Assembly (NCBI RefSeq): GCF_019175385.1
Contig: NC_083344.1
Span: forward strand, 6,486,965-6,550,964
Length of the DNA stretch: 64,000 nt
Direction: 5' to 3'
Source: Lycium barbarum
Lineage: Eukaryota > Streptophyta > Magnoliopsida > Solanales > Solanaceae
Part shown: positions 9,803 through 21,719 of the stretch, in pieces
How positions within the stretch are numbered: the stretch's first letter is position 1
How the letters are laid out: every line of letters starts with the position of its first letter
Translations under genes and position numbers: made by a program
Notes under the pieces: model-generated
The model's input: only the letters and a program-made list of their open reading frames with translations
Database searches by the model: none
What the model was told of the DNA's origin: nothing

Positions 9803-11181
9803 TGATACGCTCAAATTACACTTAAATTATGGCGTAAGACGGTCGGTGTCAAATATAGTAACCCAACTAGGTTGGGGTCGAATCCCACAGAGAATACAGT
9901 GTGAAATAAATACTAATTATATATGTTACTAATCTCTAAAGTCTTTAGTTCTATTCCGACTAGGGTATAAAAAGGGTTTTGGTTTGTATTCGCTATTTGG
10001 AGTATTTGAAAATTGTTTGGATTGGAAGAACCAAAGTTGTGTTCCTGTTGTGATTAGATGTTATGCTATGGGTATCAATACGATATATTTCTAATGGGTG
10101 GTGGTTATGTATGCACTTAATCTCTAATGCACTTCTTAATATTTTCCAATAGTTAGAAAGTATTTCTTTTCATGATTTTCCCAAATATAGAAAAGTTGCA
10201 AGTACAACCGATTAAATATGCCAAGTAGGACTCATCTTATTCCTAAGTGAGTTCATTAAACGAGGGTTAGCGCCCCGAATCCTTGTTATATTATTTCAAC
10301 CCAAACCCTAGTTCATCTTTCCAAATAAAACCAGGGTTTGTGCATAAGTAAGTGTTTGCAACCACTAACTAACAATGAATATGAGAAATAATAAAATACA
10401 TTACAACCCATTATAATATATATATATATAATGTTAGACACTCATTACATAACACCTATCATTTGGGTCCACAACTTTGATTAAAGAAACTACTCACACA
10501 TATTAGTCACAAAAGGGGTAAGCAATAATGGAGACATAAAGCTTACAAAGTCTAATAAAGATGGTGGGAATGGAATCTTTTTGTCTTCACTAGGCTCCAA
10601 AAGGGGAGTATTCAATGCTCACCCACCAATGGAAAAAGTGTTATGTTGTGGAGAATAAATCTGATAATGACAAAAACCTAAAATGTTCTTTAAATAGGCT
10701 AAAGAAAACGCACATCAGCAATTGCCAAAACTGCCCTTGGTGGCAGAATCGACGACCCGTCGATTCCTTCGTCTTTTAGTTCTCCAGTTTGACGGTCCAT
10801 TTGACGGTGCCGTCGACTAGTTCGACGCTTGTCGATTATTCTGTCTTTCTCTCTTCTAATGGATAAGTCTGTTTGACGAGACAAACGACGAAACGTCGAT
10901 CCATTCGACGCTTCGTCGATGGCTCCGTCCTTTGTACCCTTCAACTTAGGCCATCACTGGAAAATCCAACTTATCGACGTTCCAAGGGACAGATCGACAG
11001 ACCGTCGAATCTTCATTTCTGGGCAATTCTTCCTTTTTTTTTTTTTTTTTTTTTTTTGCTTTTGGGCCATCGCCTTCCTAGAACATAACAAAAACACATT
11101 AAAATGAACCAGACTTACTTGAGAACACCCAAAATCCATAGTAAAAAGGCGTCGAATGTACCACAAATCTGCGGCACATCA
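9803..11181 (-). repeat. A1 3' LTR
   Basis: The 1379-bp LTR runs from TGATACGCTC on the left to CACATCA on the right, so it reads TG...CA. It matches the split right LTR. A TATA-like CCTATTTAAAG lies near 10690-10701 (- strand), and the palindrome cluster at 10749-11008 sits directly upstream of it. An (AT)n stretch near 10413-10432 is much shorter than in the other LTR. Confidence 0.9.
10749..11008. promoter_or_regulatory. A1 palindrome array in U3 of the 3' LTR
   Basis: Sites of the form TCGACG-N3-5-CGTCGA occur at 10749-10763, 10802-10816, 10822-10835, 10885-10899, 10905-10919 and 10994-11008. Two pairs are spaced 20 bp start to start. Comparison with the other LTR shows that a partner site has been lost from the first and last pairs by small deletions. 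The array ends about 50 bp upstream of the LTR TATA-like box. Confidence 0.85.
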
Positions 11182-11195
11182 ACACCCCCAACTTA
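11182..11195 (-). promoter_or_regulatory. A1 polypurine tract
   Basis: On the - strand TAAGTTGGGGGTGT directly abuts the 3' LTR. A2 has the same tract (37342-37355). It would prime plus-strand DNA synthesis. Confidence 0.8.
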
Positions 11196-12768
11196 GGATC
11201 TTTGCTTTTCCTCAAGCAAGTCAGACAAAGCAACTACAAAATAAAAACTACAACTAAACTAAAAATAGAGTAAAAGTAACTACAATGGTGTTTGTTCATC
11301 ACTACCGGCATGTGCGTTTTCACATTAACTCCCTCTTTCCTCATTTCAAAACAAAGTTCTTTCATCATAACCTATTAGAATTGACTATGACGCTTCAATC
11401 AATGACATCACATTATCAGAAGCATTTATGCGTGCGAGTATTCACCATTATGCCCTCACTTGGATCAGAGAATGTCCCACACATAATTTTAAGATAAGAA
11501 CTGGGACAAGGATAAATGAGAATACAAAGCACTCACGCTCACAAAAAAGTTCTTGATATACAAGTGCAGATACCATATGCTTGCCTTTAATTTTAATACT
11601 TCACACTTTCGGATGGTTCAGTTGTGATCACTATAGGACTTGTTCTTGGGTTGTAATGTAGGCTTGGGGACGGGTAGGATACTTATTTGGGAATTAGTGA
11701 CTCATCCTCCTCGACACTACACATTTTCACTTCTTTTGCACGCCCATTTTATTCATGATTAGTTCCTCAACTTATGACTATGATGTGATTTGATTCCTAC
11801 TAGAATTTACAATCTTTCTATGGCCCTCCTTCTAGCGCCATTTTCTTTCTTTTTTTCTTTTTATTTTTTTATTTTTTTATATCACCTCTAGTTCATATCA
11901 CATCTAGTTCATACCACATCTAGTTCTCGACTATATAACTCCCACACCCCGAGCTTTAGGCTCTTAGCCTCTACTTCACACATATGCCACCCCCAACTTA
12001 GGCGGTTTACCTCTTTTCTCTCGTAGCGTCAAGGAGGGAACGGGTGCGAATTGCTTCATGAAGAGGGGTAAAGGTTTGTTACGACTAATCAAGAAAAAAA
12101 AAAGAATGGGTCAAAGGCTCAAAAGGGGGAACTAATGATATTCATATAGAATGGGTTTTGGGCTTTTTATGGATAAAATGACTATTACAAGGAAAACCTA
12201 TGATCACTTCACAACCAACTATCCTAAGCAATATAGCACGACTTACCAGGAAAGTTCTAGATCCACATATGCAAACGATGAACACAAGAAGTTCTCACAC
12301 GCACAATGGCATAAGGATTTGAACACTCAACATATACACACTTATATCTATGATGTCACAAAAAGAATCATACATGTCAATTCATTACATCTTATGATAG
12401 GCAATAAAATCTCGGAGGGGGGGTCGATTTTAAATCAATTCATTTCCAAGTTCAAAAATATCCTTTTCATTCCAATTTGTTCTCACAATTCATGCTATAA
12501 GTTCAAAATGTAACAACTACTAAAGTCACAATTACTCTAAGCAAGATTTAACACATATATACACTACAAAATACATCAGGTTACCCCACCCCCAGCAAAA
12601 AGAGGATGCATTGTCCCCAATGCATCAAAATCATACCGTCACCCCATGGTGGAGGGGTCAACCTGAGAAGCCCTAATCCCTCTGCTGCTGCTGAGGCGTC
12701 TCCTCCGCATCAGTACGGATGGAAACTCTTTCTGCTGCTGGCTCAATGGACTCAGGAGGTGGGGCTGA
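11196..12768 (-). other. A1 3' untranslated region
   Basis: No domain-bearing frame is present. Blocks are shared with the same region of A2: GTCTTTGCTT-CCTCA-GCAAG after the polypurine tract, a GGCG-TTTGCCTC block and GCATCAAGGAGG-AACGGGTGCGAA. This marks it as a conserved, non-coding part of the element. Confidence 0.7.
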
Positions 12769-14757
12769 CTAGCCCTGTGGTTGCAGGTCCTGAGGAGCTA
12801 TCGGAATCGGCCTGGCCGGTGCTGGGATAACACTGGTGCTGGAAGATGCTCCGGTGAATCTCGTGTCTAGGCGCGACCGCCGAATACCCTCTTGAAGCTC
12901 GGGGTCCTCATCCCTGTTATCCTCCCCCTCATCATCATCATCAGCCAATGTCTCAGGCCTTTTTCTCTTGAGACTTTCCCTAGTCTCATCCTCAGTCACC
13001 AAGTCAACTACTCTGATCAAATCTGAAATGCTGGCGAGTGGCACAGGTGGTGTCGGGTCATCCACAATAACTTTCTCTCTTGCACGAAGGGCCTTGATCT
13101 CAGCTTTGAGCTGGTCAAGCTCGGTCTTCAAATCTCTCAAAGTGCCACTCTCACTCTTCTTCTCAATAGTGAGTATCCGCATCTCTAAACTGTCAAGTCG
13201 CGTATTCACCCTAGCGTGATGCCTCTCTATAGCCTTCTGAAGAGGCTCCAACTCTGGTGTAATCTCTTTGCGAACAAACCTACCCAACTGCTGTAATATT
13301 CGGGTCACCTGCTGATCAGCTCGCTCTGCCTTGATGGCAAAATCTCTGAAGTTTGCCCTGCTGAGGACAAAGATATCCTCGGAGGCCGATGCTGCGGCTG
13401 AAGGAGGAATAGGAGATGAAGGCGGGACAGCAGGCTGAGGTGGTGCCTCTGAAGGAGGGGTAGCATTAGCTACCGATGGTGTGGAGGCAGCTGCTGTGGA
13501 AAGGCCCTCAGTGCCCAGATCAACTGTGCCTTGTGGCACCGAATCTATAACATGCTCAGTCTACTCATCCGACAAATCTAGCAGTGTAGTACTGGTGGCC
13601 GGAGATGTACGGAGTGTCTCATCTCTGCTCCGTGTGATGTCACACACCTTTGTTGCTGGGAAAGTGGCCGCGAATGTATCAATGTGTCTCACCTGGGCCA
13701 GCCTCCACAACTATGTGATAAGGCACGAGAATATCAAAGTTGTCTCCTCTTGTGGTACGCGTGCCCAAATGGCTCTACTGATCAACTCACCCAAATTCAT
13801 TAGGTACTTGGATAGCATGGCAGCCACAACCACTGCTCTGTCCGGTGTGACTATGTTATCTGCTCCCGTAGGCAGAACGCGATAGATGACGAAATTCCAC
13901 CAGAATTTAGCTTCCAAGCTGATATCAGCCTTATGTATCTTGGCAGCCAAGTTACTCACCCATGGGGCCTTGTCTGCCGGACCTCGAGCCATCATTGTTG
14001 CAAACCATTCTCTCACAGATTGCTCAGCTCTTCTTTTAAACTTATCATCATATTCCACTGTGGTCGGCTCAACGAAGTCATCCCCAAAATAAAACTTGTA
14101 GATTGTGTGGGCTGAGATATCAACATGTACACCCCGAACATACACTGTATCTAATGGAGGGGCAGCTTTCAAATCTCTCTTGTTCTTGTGCCACTGCTCT
14201 AGCAGCACTCTGTAGGTAGCATAGAATTCCCGAACCATGGTCGGGCAATAATACCCTGGAGGCTGTGTGAATGCCTCAAGATGATAGTGCTAGATGAGAT
14301 CAGTAATCCGAGGGTAACTCTCTAATCCGCTCATACTGATTTGTTCCTCTTCTTGAATATTCCTCCTCAGATTACCCCCGGTGACTGTAGTCGCCCCCTT
14401 TACGTAGTACTTTCGGCACCCATCATAAGTGAATCAGATAGCAGCTACCTCAATTTTCTGCAGCTGCAGCCGCTGTTGTTCCTCATCTGAATTCCGCTTA
14501 GAAGCGACTGGTTGCTCTGCTGCTGCCTCGCTAACACTAGCGGATGTGGAGGATGACTCCCCCTTCTCAGATTGGGAGGGGTGTGGGGCAGGTGATGCTG
14601 CGCGGGGAGTGGTGGCTCGTGCTCTCATTCTAGTCGTTGGTACCACCTCTTGACGTTCAGATTCAGAGGGTTCACCTCTAAGAGTAAGGGTCGACTGCCC
14701 CCGATCTCGGCCTTGTTTAGGACCACCACCCCGCTTGACTGGATTCTTTAGAGGCAT
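12769..14757 (-). pseudogene. A1 ORF3, env-position accessory protein (broken)
   Basis: A single 663-codon frame starts at ATG 14757, two bases after a TTTTTGCAG acceptor, and ends at 12769. Stops at 14434-14436, 14290-14292, 13711-13713 and 13561-13563 break it. The N-terminus is basic and Ser/Pro-rich. The middle (about 14238-13711) has FYATY, VHVDIS, FYFGDDFV-PT-EYDD, SVREW, EAKFWWNFVIYRVLPT-ADN and SCLIT, the pattern of the putative plant transposon protein domain found in many plant retroelement ORFs. The C-terminal third has a coiled-coil-like stretch (LKTELDQLKAEIKALRAREK) and an acidic tail. Position after pol is where Athila elements carry env-like ORFs, but no signal peptide or clear membrane span is visible. 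Function unknown; nuclear DNA or RNA binding is possible but unproven. Confidence 0.75.
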
Positions 14758-14759
14758 AT

Positions 14760-15735
14760 CTGCAAAAAGAACACTCTTCGTCGTTGAGTCAACCATAGAA
14801 ATATAGCAAAACCAGAAAAAGATGCAAAACATGTGATAATGTTAAAGCTGCTAGTGGTTCGGCGATTTGCCAGAAGAGACGTCGAACAGATCGACGGATC
14901 GTCTGAGTGTTCATCGAACCGATCGACGAGCCCTCGATCTCATCGTCAATTTCTATTTGGTCACTGGAAATTGCAAATTAAAGACGGTGGGAAGGATGCC
15001 TCGTCGATTGATTCGAGGGGCCGTCGAGTCCACCGTCGAGTTGGTTGTGCTTCAATCATCAGAGAGGATTCATTCGACGTTGAGAAGGATTCGTCGAATG
15101 AACCGACGGGCCGTCGAACTTAGCATCGAATGAATTCTGCAGGCTGTTGCTAACAAATGCAATATGATCCTCGAGATATGGGGCAAGCCCTCACGTAATT
15201 TGGGGTTACTTAGAATTCACCCTATGTTGGCTTGGGTTAAAATAGGGACACCAATTAGCGGGCAAAACAACTCTTAGTCGTAATGCCTTCCAAGCCAAAG
15301 TTACAAACAATACCACACTTGGGCATTTTATCAAACTGGTGGCGGGCAAAACAACAACAATCTAATGAATGAGGTATGTTTGTCATAATGCCCTCCGACT
15401 CGGTGAAAGACTAATGAATCAAACATAAACAAACCACCCCCAGTAAAAAGAATGAGCATGCCAGGCGAAATAAGAGAAAACATGGAGCAATTGGAGCAAC
15501 AACAAAGTAATCAAAAACAATACATGGAAGGCGAGCAAACAACTAGTATGAACAAGTGAACAAACAATCCATGATCTAACATACCTTAAAATTGAAAGAA
15601 GACTTGATTTTAGCACGTAAGGAATGATGAACACACAAGTAGCCACTACTAGGGTTACACACACAGAGGGAGAGTGTAAATTAGGGAGAGAGTAATGGTG
15701 AATGATGGTTATGGGGTGGACGTATTTAAGAGAGG
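14760..15735 (-). promoter_or_regulatory. A1 ORF3 promoter-leader with 5' UTR intron
   Basis: On the - strand a TATA-like CTTAAATACG (about 15723-15732) is followed by a pyrimidine-rich leader, a donor AAG/GTATGT at 15584 and an acceptor TTTTTGCAG at 14760, just before the ATG. The implied 825-bp intron contains a palindrome array. A2 has the same arrangement with only limited sequence identity, which supports it being real. Transcription has not been shown. Confidence 0.6.
14871..15129. promoter_or_regulatory. A1 palindrome array inside the ORF3 leader intron
   Basis: GTCGA/TCGAC sites recur in groups. Their right ends fall at 14885, 14905, 14917, 14937; at 15007, 15027, 15039; and at 15096, 15117, 15129, giving spacings near 20 then 12 bp. 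Individual sites are imperfect but the phasing is kept. Confidence 0.75.
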
Positions 15736-15835
15736 GGGAAGTGGGAACGGTCATGGGAGGGAGAGAGGAAATTTAAAAACAAATTGAATGGAGAATAGAG
15801 GAGGCTTCGGGTTATATGAGTACATATAACCCTAA

Positions 15836-16074
15836 CCGACGTGTCCAAAAAATAGAATGTCGAATGGTTCGACGTTCCGTCGCTGTGAAACGTCGTGCCG
15901 CCCCCTTTTTTTTTACACAAGAGAGAAGAACGCCCGGTCGACTTGTGCGACGGAGCATCAAACCTGTCGTAGAAATGCCATCATTTCCAGTGATGAGTTT
16001 TTCAGGTTGTCTATGTCGACGGCGGATTCGACGACTCGTCGAATAGTTCGACGGTTCGTCGAGTGCGTATCGTT
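15836..16074. promoter_or_regulatory. A1 palindrome array upstream of the ORF3 TATA-like box
   Basis: Sites end at 15863, 15883 and about 15895, and again at 16042, 16062 and about 16073, repeating the 20 plus 12 spacing. A looser group lies between (15941-15970). The array begins about 100 bp upstream of the TATA-like box on the - strand. Confidence 0.7.
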
Positions 16075-16190
16075 TACCTGTTTCTTTAGAAATTTCTGCA
16101 TTCCACACTTAGGCTCCTAGACACATCAACAAACATCAAAACAACACAAAAAACAAAAACCAACGAAACAAAAAACATAATGCAAAAATG

Positions 16191-16217
16191 AACATGGGTT
16201 GCCTCCTAAGAAGCGCT
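16191..16217 (-). other. Conserved block after A1 pol
   Basis: On the - strand AGCGCTTCTTAGGAGGCAACC lies about 35 bp past the pol stop (one base of the block trimmed here). A2 has nearly the same block at 42639-42662. It is purine-rich in the middle (GGGAGGCAACCC type). It could be a second polypurine tract or an RNA signal; nothing in the sequence decides. Confidence 0.6.
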
Positions 16218-16250
16218 ACATCGCGGCATGACGCAATACCACTTTTGGTG

Positions 16251-19200
16251 TCAAGGTCCGGTGCCATGTTTCAACCGGTGAGCATCAACAATCTTATCCC
16301 CATCAACCATCCAATGGTAGTGCTTTACCCGATGGCCATTCACTCTGAAAGTACGAGTCCTATCGTCGGACTTCAATTCCATCGAACCATTGGGTGACAC
16401 ACTCACCAAAGTAAAAGGACCGGGCCACTTGGATTTCAACTTGCCAGGAAAGAGCTTCAACCTTGAATTGAATAGCAACACCGAATCACTCGGTTGAAAA
16501 TCTCTCTTCAAAAGTTTGGCATCATGATAATGATAATGCTTCATCTTTTCTTTATACAAAGTTGCACTCTCATAGGCATGATACCTAAACTCATCCATTT
16601 CATTCATTTGAAACAACCGCAACTTGGATGCTTTGTCCCAATCCATGTTCATTTTTTTTAATTCCCACAAAGCTTTGTGTTCAAATTCAACCGGTAGATG
16701 ACAAGCTTTGCCAAACACCAACCGATAAGGAGAAGTGCCAATGGGCGTCTTGAATGCCGTTCTATAGGCCCAAAGAGCATCATCAAGCTTTAATGACCAA
16801 TCAGTTCTATTTACATTAACCGTCTTGGCTAAGATACTCTTTATCTCCCGATTGGAGACTTCGACTTGCCCACTAGTTTGGGGATGGTAAGGAGTTGCCA
16901 CCCTATGCTCCACTCCATATTTCTCCATAAGATTAGCGAATTTCTTGTTGCAAAAGTGAGTGCCACCATCACTAATGATTGCCCTAGGAGTGCCAAACCT
17001 TGTGAATATGTTTTTTTTGAGAAAATTTGTGACACTCTTGCCGTCATTGTTGGGTAATGCTACAGCTTCGACCCACTTGGAAACATAGTCAACTGCAACA
17101 AGGATGTATCGCATACCACGAGAACTCACAAATGGGCCCATAAAGTCGATGCCCCACACATCAAAGAGTTCAACCTCCATGACAGAATTCATTGGCATTT
17201 CGTGCTTCCTCCCAATTAACCCTTGGCGTTGACATTGGTCACAAGATTTCACCATTAAATTTGCATCATGATAAAGGGTAGGCAATAATAGTCATATTCA
17301 AGCACTTTTGCCGCTGTGCGGTTTCCACTGTGATGACCCCCCCACGGGAGAGTCATGGCAAGCTTTCAACATTTCCATGGCCTCGGATTTGGCCATACAT
17401 CACCGAATGATGTTGTCGGCACAAGTGCAGAACAAATAGGGCTCATCCTAATAGTATTGACGACTATCTCTCAAAAATTTCTTCTTTTGATAAGCTTTGA
17501 TGTCGTCGGGGATAAGATTCGTCACCAAGAAGTTGGCGATATCCGCATACCAAGGAGCATATTCACAAGATACAGCCAAAAGTCTCTCATTGGGGAAAAC
17601 ATCATTTAATTCAAGATCTCCACTCAGTCTCATAGCTTCCTCAAGCTTAGATAGATGATCCGCAACTTGGTTTTCACAACCTTTTCGATCTTGGACCTCA
17701 AAGTCAAACTCTTGCAACAATAACACCCAACGAATCAACCGCGAATTTGCATATTTCTTTGTCATCAAATATCTCAAGGCCGCATGATCCGTGTGAACAA
17801 CCACTTTGGATCCAAGTAGATAGGCCCGAAACTTCTCAAAAGCCCGGAACTTCTCAAAAGCCCGGAACTTCTCAAAAGCATAAACAATGGCTAGAAGTTC
17901 TTTCTCGGTGATGGTATAATTAATTTGAGCACCATTTAGGGTTTTGATAGCATACTAAATTGGGTGTGTGATTTTGTTGTGCCTTTTCCCAAGCACCACA
18001 CCAATAGCAAATCCGTTCGCGTCACACATGAGTTCAAATGGCAATGACCAATCCGGAGAGACAATAATTGGAGTAGAAGTGAGCATTTCCTTCAAGTCAT
18101 TAAATGCCTTAAGGCACTTCTCATCAAACGCAAACTTAGCCTTTTTTTCAAGAAGCTTACACATCGGATTGGCAATCTTTGAGAAATCTTTGATGAATCG
18201 CCAATAGAAGCCGGCATATCCCAAGAAGCTACGAACTCCTTTGACAGAGATAGGTGGAGGAAGCTTGGCTATAACATCAATTTTTTCTTGGTCTACCTTA
18301 ATACCCTTCTTGGAAATCCTATGGCCAAGGACAATCCCTTCCTTCTCCATGAAATGACATTTCTCCCAATTAAGTACAAGGTTGGTTTCTTCACACCGCT
18401 TCAATACCTTACCGATATTGGCAAGGCATTCATCAAAAGAGTCACCAACAACCGAAAAGTCATCAATAAAGACTTCCAAGAAATCTTCCACCATGTCCGA
18501 GAAAATAGACATCATACACCGTTGGAATGTAGCCGGGGCATTGCATAAGCCAAAAGGCATTCGGCTAAAAGCAAAAGTGCCATAAGGACAAGTGAAAGTG
18601 GTTTTCTCTTGGTCCTCTAAGGCAATGTCAATTTGGTTGTACCCCGAATAGCCATCCAAAAAGCAATAATAAGATCTTCCGACTAGCCGATCAAGTATTT
18701 GATCAATAAAAGCCATAGGGAAATGGTCTTTACAAGTCGCGGTGTTGAGCTTTCGATAGTCCATACACACTCGCCATTCGGTGACTGTCCTTGTAGGAAT
18801 CAACTCATTCTTGGAATTAGGGACAACGGTGATGCCCCCTTTTTTGGCACACATTGCACCGGACTAACCCATGGACTATTTGCAATTGGGTATACAACAC
18901 CCGCATCCAACCATTTGATTATCTCCTTCTTGACCACTTCTTGCATAGGAGGGTTTAGCCTTCTTTGATGCTCTACACTTGGTGAACTATTCTCCTCGAG
19001 TTCGATTCTATGTTCATAAATACCGGAGGGAATCCCCTTAATATCCGCAATAGTCCACCTAATAGATCTTCGATAAGCCCGCAACACTTCAAGCACCTTT
19101 TGAGTTTGTTCCTCATTTAACACAGATGAGAGAATAACCGGTAAAGTATTATCCGGGCCAAGAAAAACATACTTCAAATGAGAGGGAAGTAGCTTGAGCT

Positions 19201-21714
19201 CAAGTTTTGGAGGCTCAATAATCGAAGGCTTAGCCGGAGGAGTGGTTCTTTTATCAAGATCAAGAGATAATTTCTTTGGCTCATAAGAATATGAACCCCG
19301 GCCAATAAGAGAATTTACCGTTTCAATATACCCCTCCATGTCATCCGCCTCAAAATTCACCAAAATAGTCGAAAGTGCTTCGTCAAAGTGTTCCTCCTCT
19401 AACTTATGCTCCACCGCTTCGTCTACCACATCGAAAGAATCAATGACTGAAACGCTCTTATAAGCACTAGACAATTTTAACGCCTTGCTAGCTTGGAAGG
19501 TTACCTCTTCATCATTGACTCAGAATTTTATTTCATTCTTTTTCGAGTCCATTAAAGCTCTCCCGGTGGCAAGAAATGGCATTCCTAAGATAATTGGGAC
19601 TTCTTTGTCAATCGCACAATCAAAGATGACAAAATCCGCCAGTAATAAGAATTCCCCCACTCTCACAAGGACATCATCAACAACCCCTATAGGTCTTTTG
19701 ATGGTTCTATCGGCCATTTGGAGACGCATGCTCGTTGGTCTAGGTGTTCCCAAACCAGATTATTTATAGATGGCTAGTGGCATCAAATTAATACTAGCCC
19801 TATTATCACATAAAGCAGGAGCAAAATCATGGTTACCGATGGTGCAAGGGATAGTGAAAGCCTCGGGATCACCCTTCTTCTCAACCTTTGAGGACGAAAT
19901 AATAGAGCTCACACGGTGGGTGACTCCCACCGTATCATGCTTGATTGGTCTTTTCTTCGTTAATAAGTCCTTCAAGTATTTAGCAAATCCCGACATTTCT
20001 TGGAATGCATCAAGAAATGGGATATTCATTGACAACCCTTTCAATTGGTCATAGAAGCGTTGGCACTTGGCATCCTATGTTATTTTCATCAATCTTTGTG
20101 GGAACGGGGGAGGATATTTATATGTTTGAGTCAAGAGTTTAATTGCCCCCGTGACCTTGCTCTTTTGAGTGCTACCCCTGGTAGCTTTTTCAACACTTGG
20201 CACCTCATTACCCTTGAGAACAATAGGGTGTGCCTCATCTTTTTTTTCAACAATAATAGGCACTTCAATTGGTGTCTCAAGTTCTTCTTCAATTTCTTCC
20301 TCAATAACCTCATCAACAATCGGCTCGACAATAATAGGTTCAAGTACCCTCTCATTCACCGCATTAAGGATCTTCCCACTTCTAGTCGAAATAGCTTTGC
20401 ATGAGGCAATGTGATCACCTCCACTATCCCTTGGTTTTAGAATTGTGTCGCTAGGAAGGCCCCTTCTTTGTGGTGGATGTTTCTCACGAGAAATATCTCG
20501 CATTTGTGGCTCAAGTTTTTGAATCGAAGCGGTGTGAGAGCCTACCACTTCGGTCAAATTTTCCATCTTCTTGTCACTTTTATTTTGGTTATCCGAGATC
20601 TTTTCAAGCATAGATTCCATTCGAGAGGTCCCTTGATCATTGGAAGGACCCTCTCGCTAATTTTGAGAGTTAGAAGAACGGTCTTTCGGTGGAACATATG
20701 CATTGGAATTCCGATTACCATAATTGTTGTTGTTGTAATCCCTCTTGTCCGAACCACCATATTCATTTCGGACATATTGATTGCTTTGTTGTTGGGGTCT
20801 CCATTGCTTTTGATAACCTCCTTGAGAGTTATCGATATAATTAGCATCCTCACGTTGCGGCTGCCCCTCTAGATAAGTTTCCTCCGAGACTTGATACATT
20901 CCGGGAGCATGAGATGGCATTTCTTTAACAACATTCACACTCTTAGCTTCTTTTTTCGCAAGCCTCTTTAACAGCAAATCCACGCTGGTTTGCAATGAGC
21001 AAAAGCATGATCTCGCTTATGATTTTGTTTGGCCACCACGGCAACAGAGGGACTACCATAAGACAAAATTTCACTGTCATTTGAGTGTCAAACTTGATTG
21101 TGGTTGGTGAGCTTATCGAGCAACCGGGTGATGTTAACAAATAACTTGTCCATGAAGCATCCCCCAGCGGCAGTGTTGACAACAATCTGATTTATTGTAT
21201 CTAACCCCTTGTAGAACTTCTCAGTGAGAATAGCATCCGAAAACCCGAGAGTTGGATAATGAGCTAGATAGTACTTGAAATGCTCCCATGCCAAATATAA
21301 TTGTTCCCTCGGAAGCTGTTTGAACTCAAAGATCTTATCTCGAAGTTCAGCCTTTTTGCTCGGTGGGAACCACTTCTTCAAAAATGTATTGGCTAACTCG
21401 CTCCAGGTGTGAATAGAATTGCTGGGAAGCTTTTTATACCATTCCCTTGCTTGGCCAGCCAAGGAATATTTGAAGACCCGTAACCGAAGTGCATCAGCAG
21501 AAACAACACCTTTGAATTGTTGAGCACACACATGCAGGAAGTTCTTCAAATGTCGGAGTGGACAATCCTCCGAAGAATTTTGGAAATAACCTTCAAGTTT
21601 CAGCAGCTGATAGATAGAGCTATCGATTTTGAAAGTAGCATTTCCAGTCCTAGGAGGAACCACAACAGAAGAATAATCAGCTTCATTAATGAATTCTGCA
21701 AATATGTTCTCATC
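16251..21714 (-). pseudogene. A1 gag-pol (broken)
   Basis: Order on the - strand: gag core (21660-21090), a Q/N-rich linker (20995-20657) with no zinc knuckle visible, protease (near 19850), reverse transcriptase (19474-18000, FIDDF box near 18460), RNase H (about 17950-17450) and integrase (17285-16251) with [24 protein letters not shown] and GQVEVSNRE, ending in a GPF module. Breaks: a frameshift between 21088 and 20995; a one-base loss in a G run near 18840; stops including those near 20075, 19760, 19520, 17955 and 17448. The protease site reads DNRAS where A2 has DNGAS, which should kill it. An in-frame 18-bp triplication (17824-17877) adds two FEKFRA copies in RNase H. Gag is cut off from its start by a solo LTR. 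Confidence 0.85.
17824..17877 (-). repeat. 18-bp in-frame triplication in RNase H
   Basis: The unit GCCCGGAACTTCTCAAAA (first copy with one change) occurs at 17824, 17842 and 17860. It encodes FEKFRA three times; A2 has one copy at the same place. It is a replication-slippage product. Confidence 0.92.
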
Positions 21715-21719
21715 TTACT

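Noticed and set aside
12769..14757. ORF3 as a true retroviral envelope protein
   Set aside because: No signal peptide, no clear transmembrane span and no cysteine pattern; the domain instead resembles plant retroelement accessory proteins.
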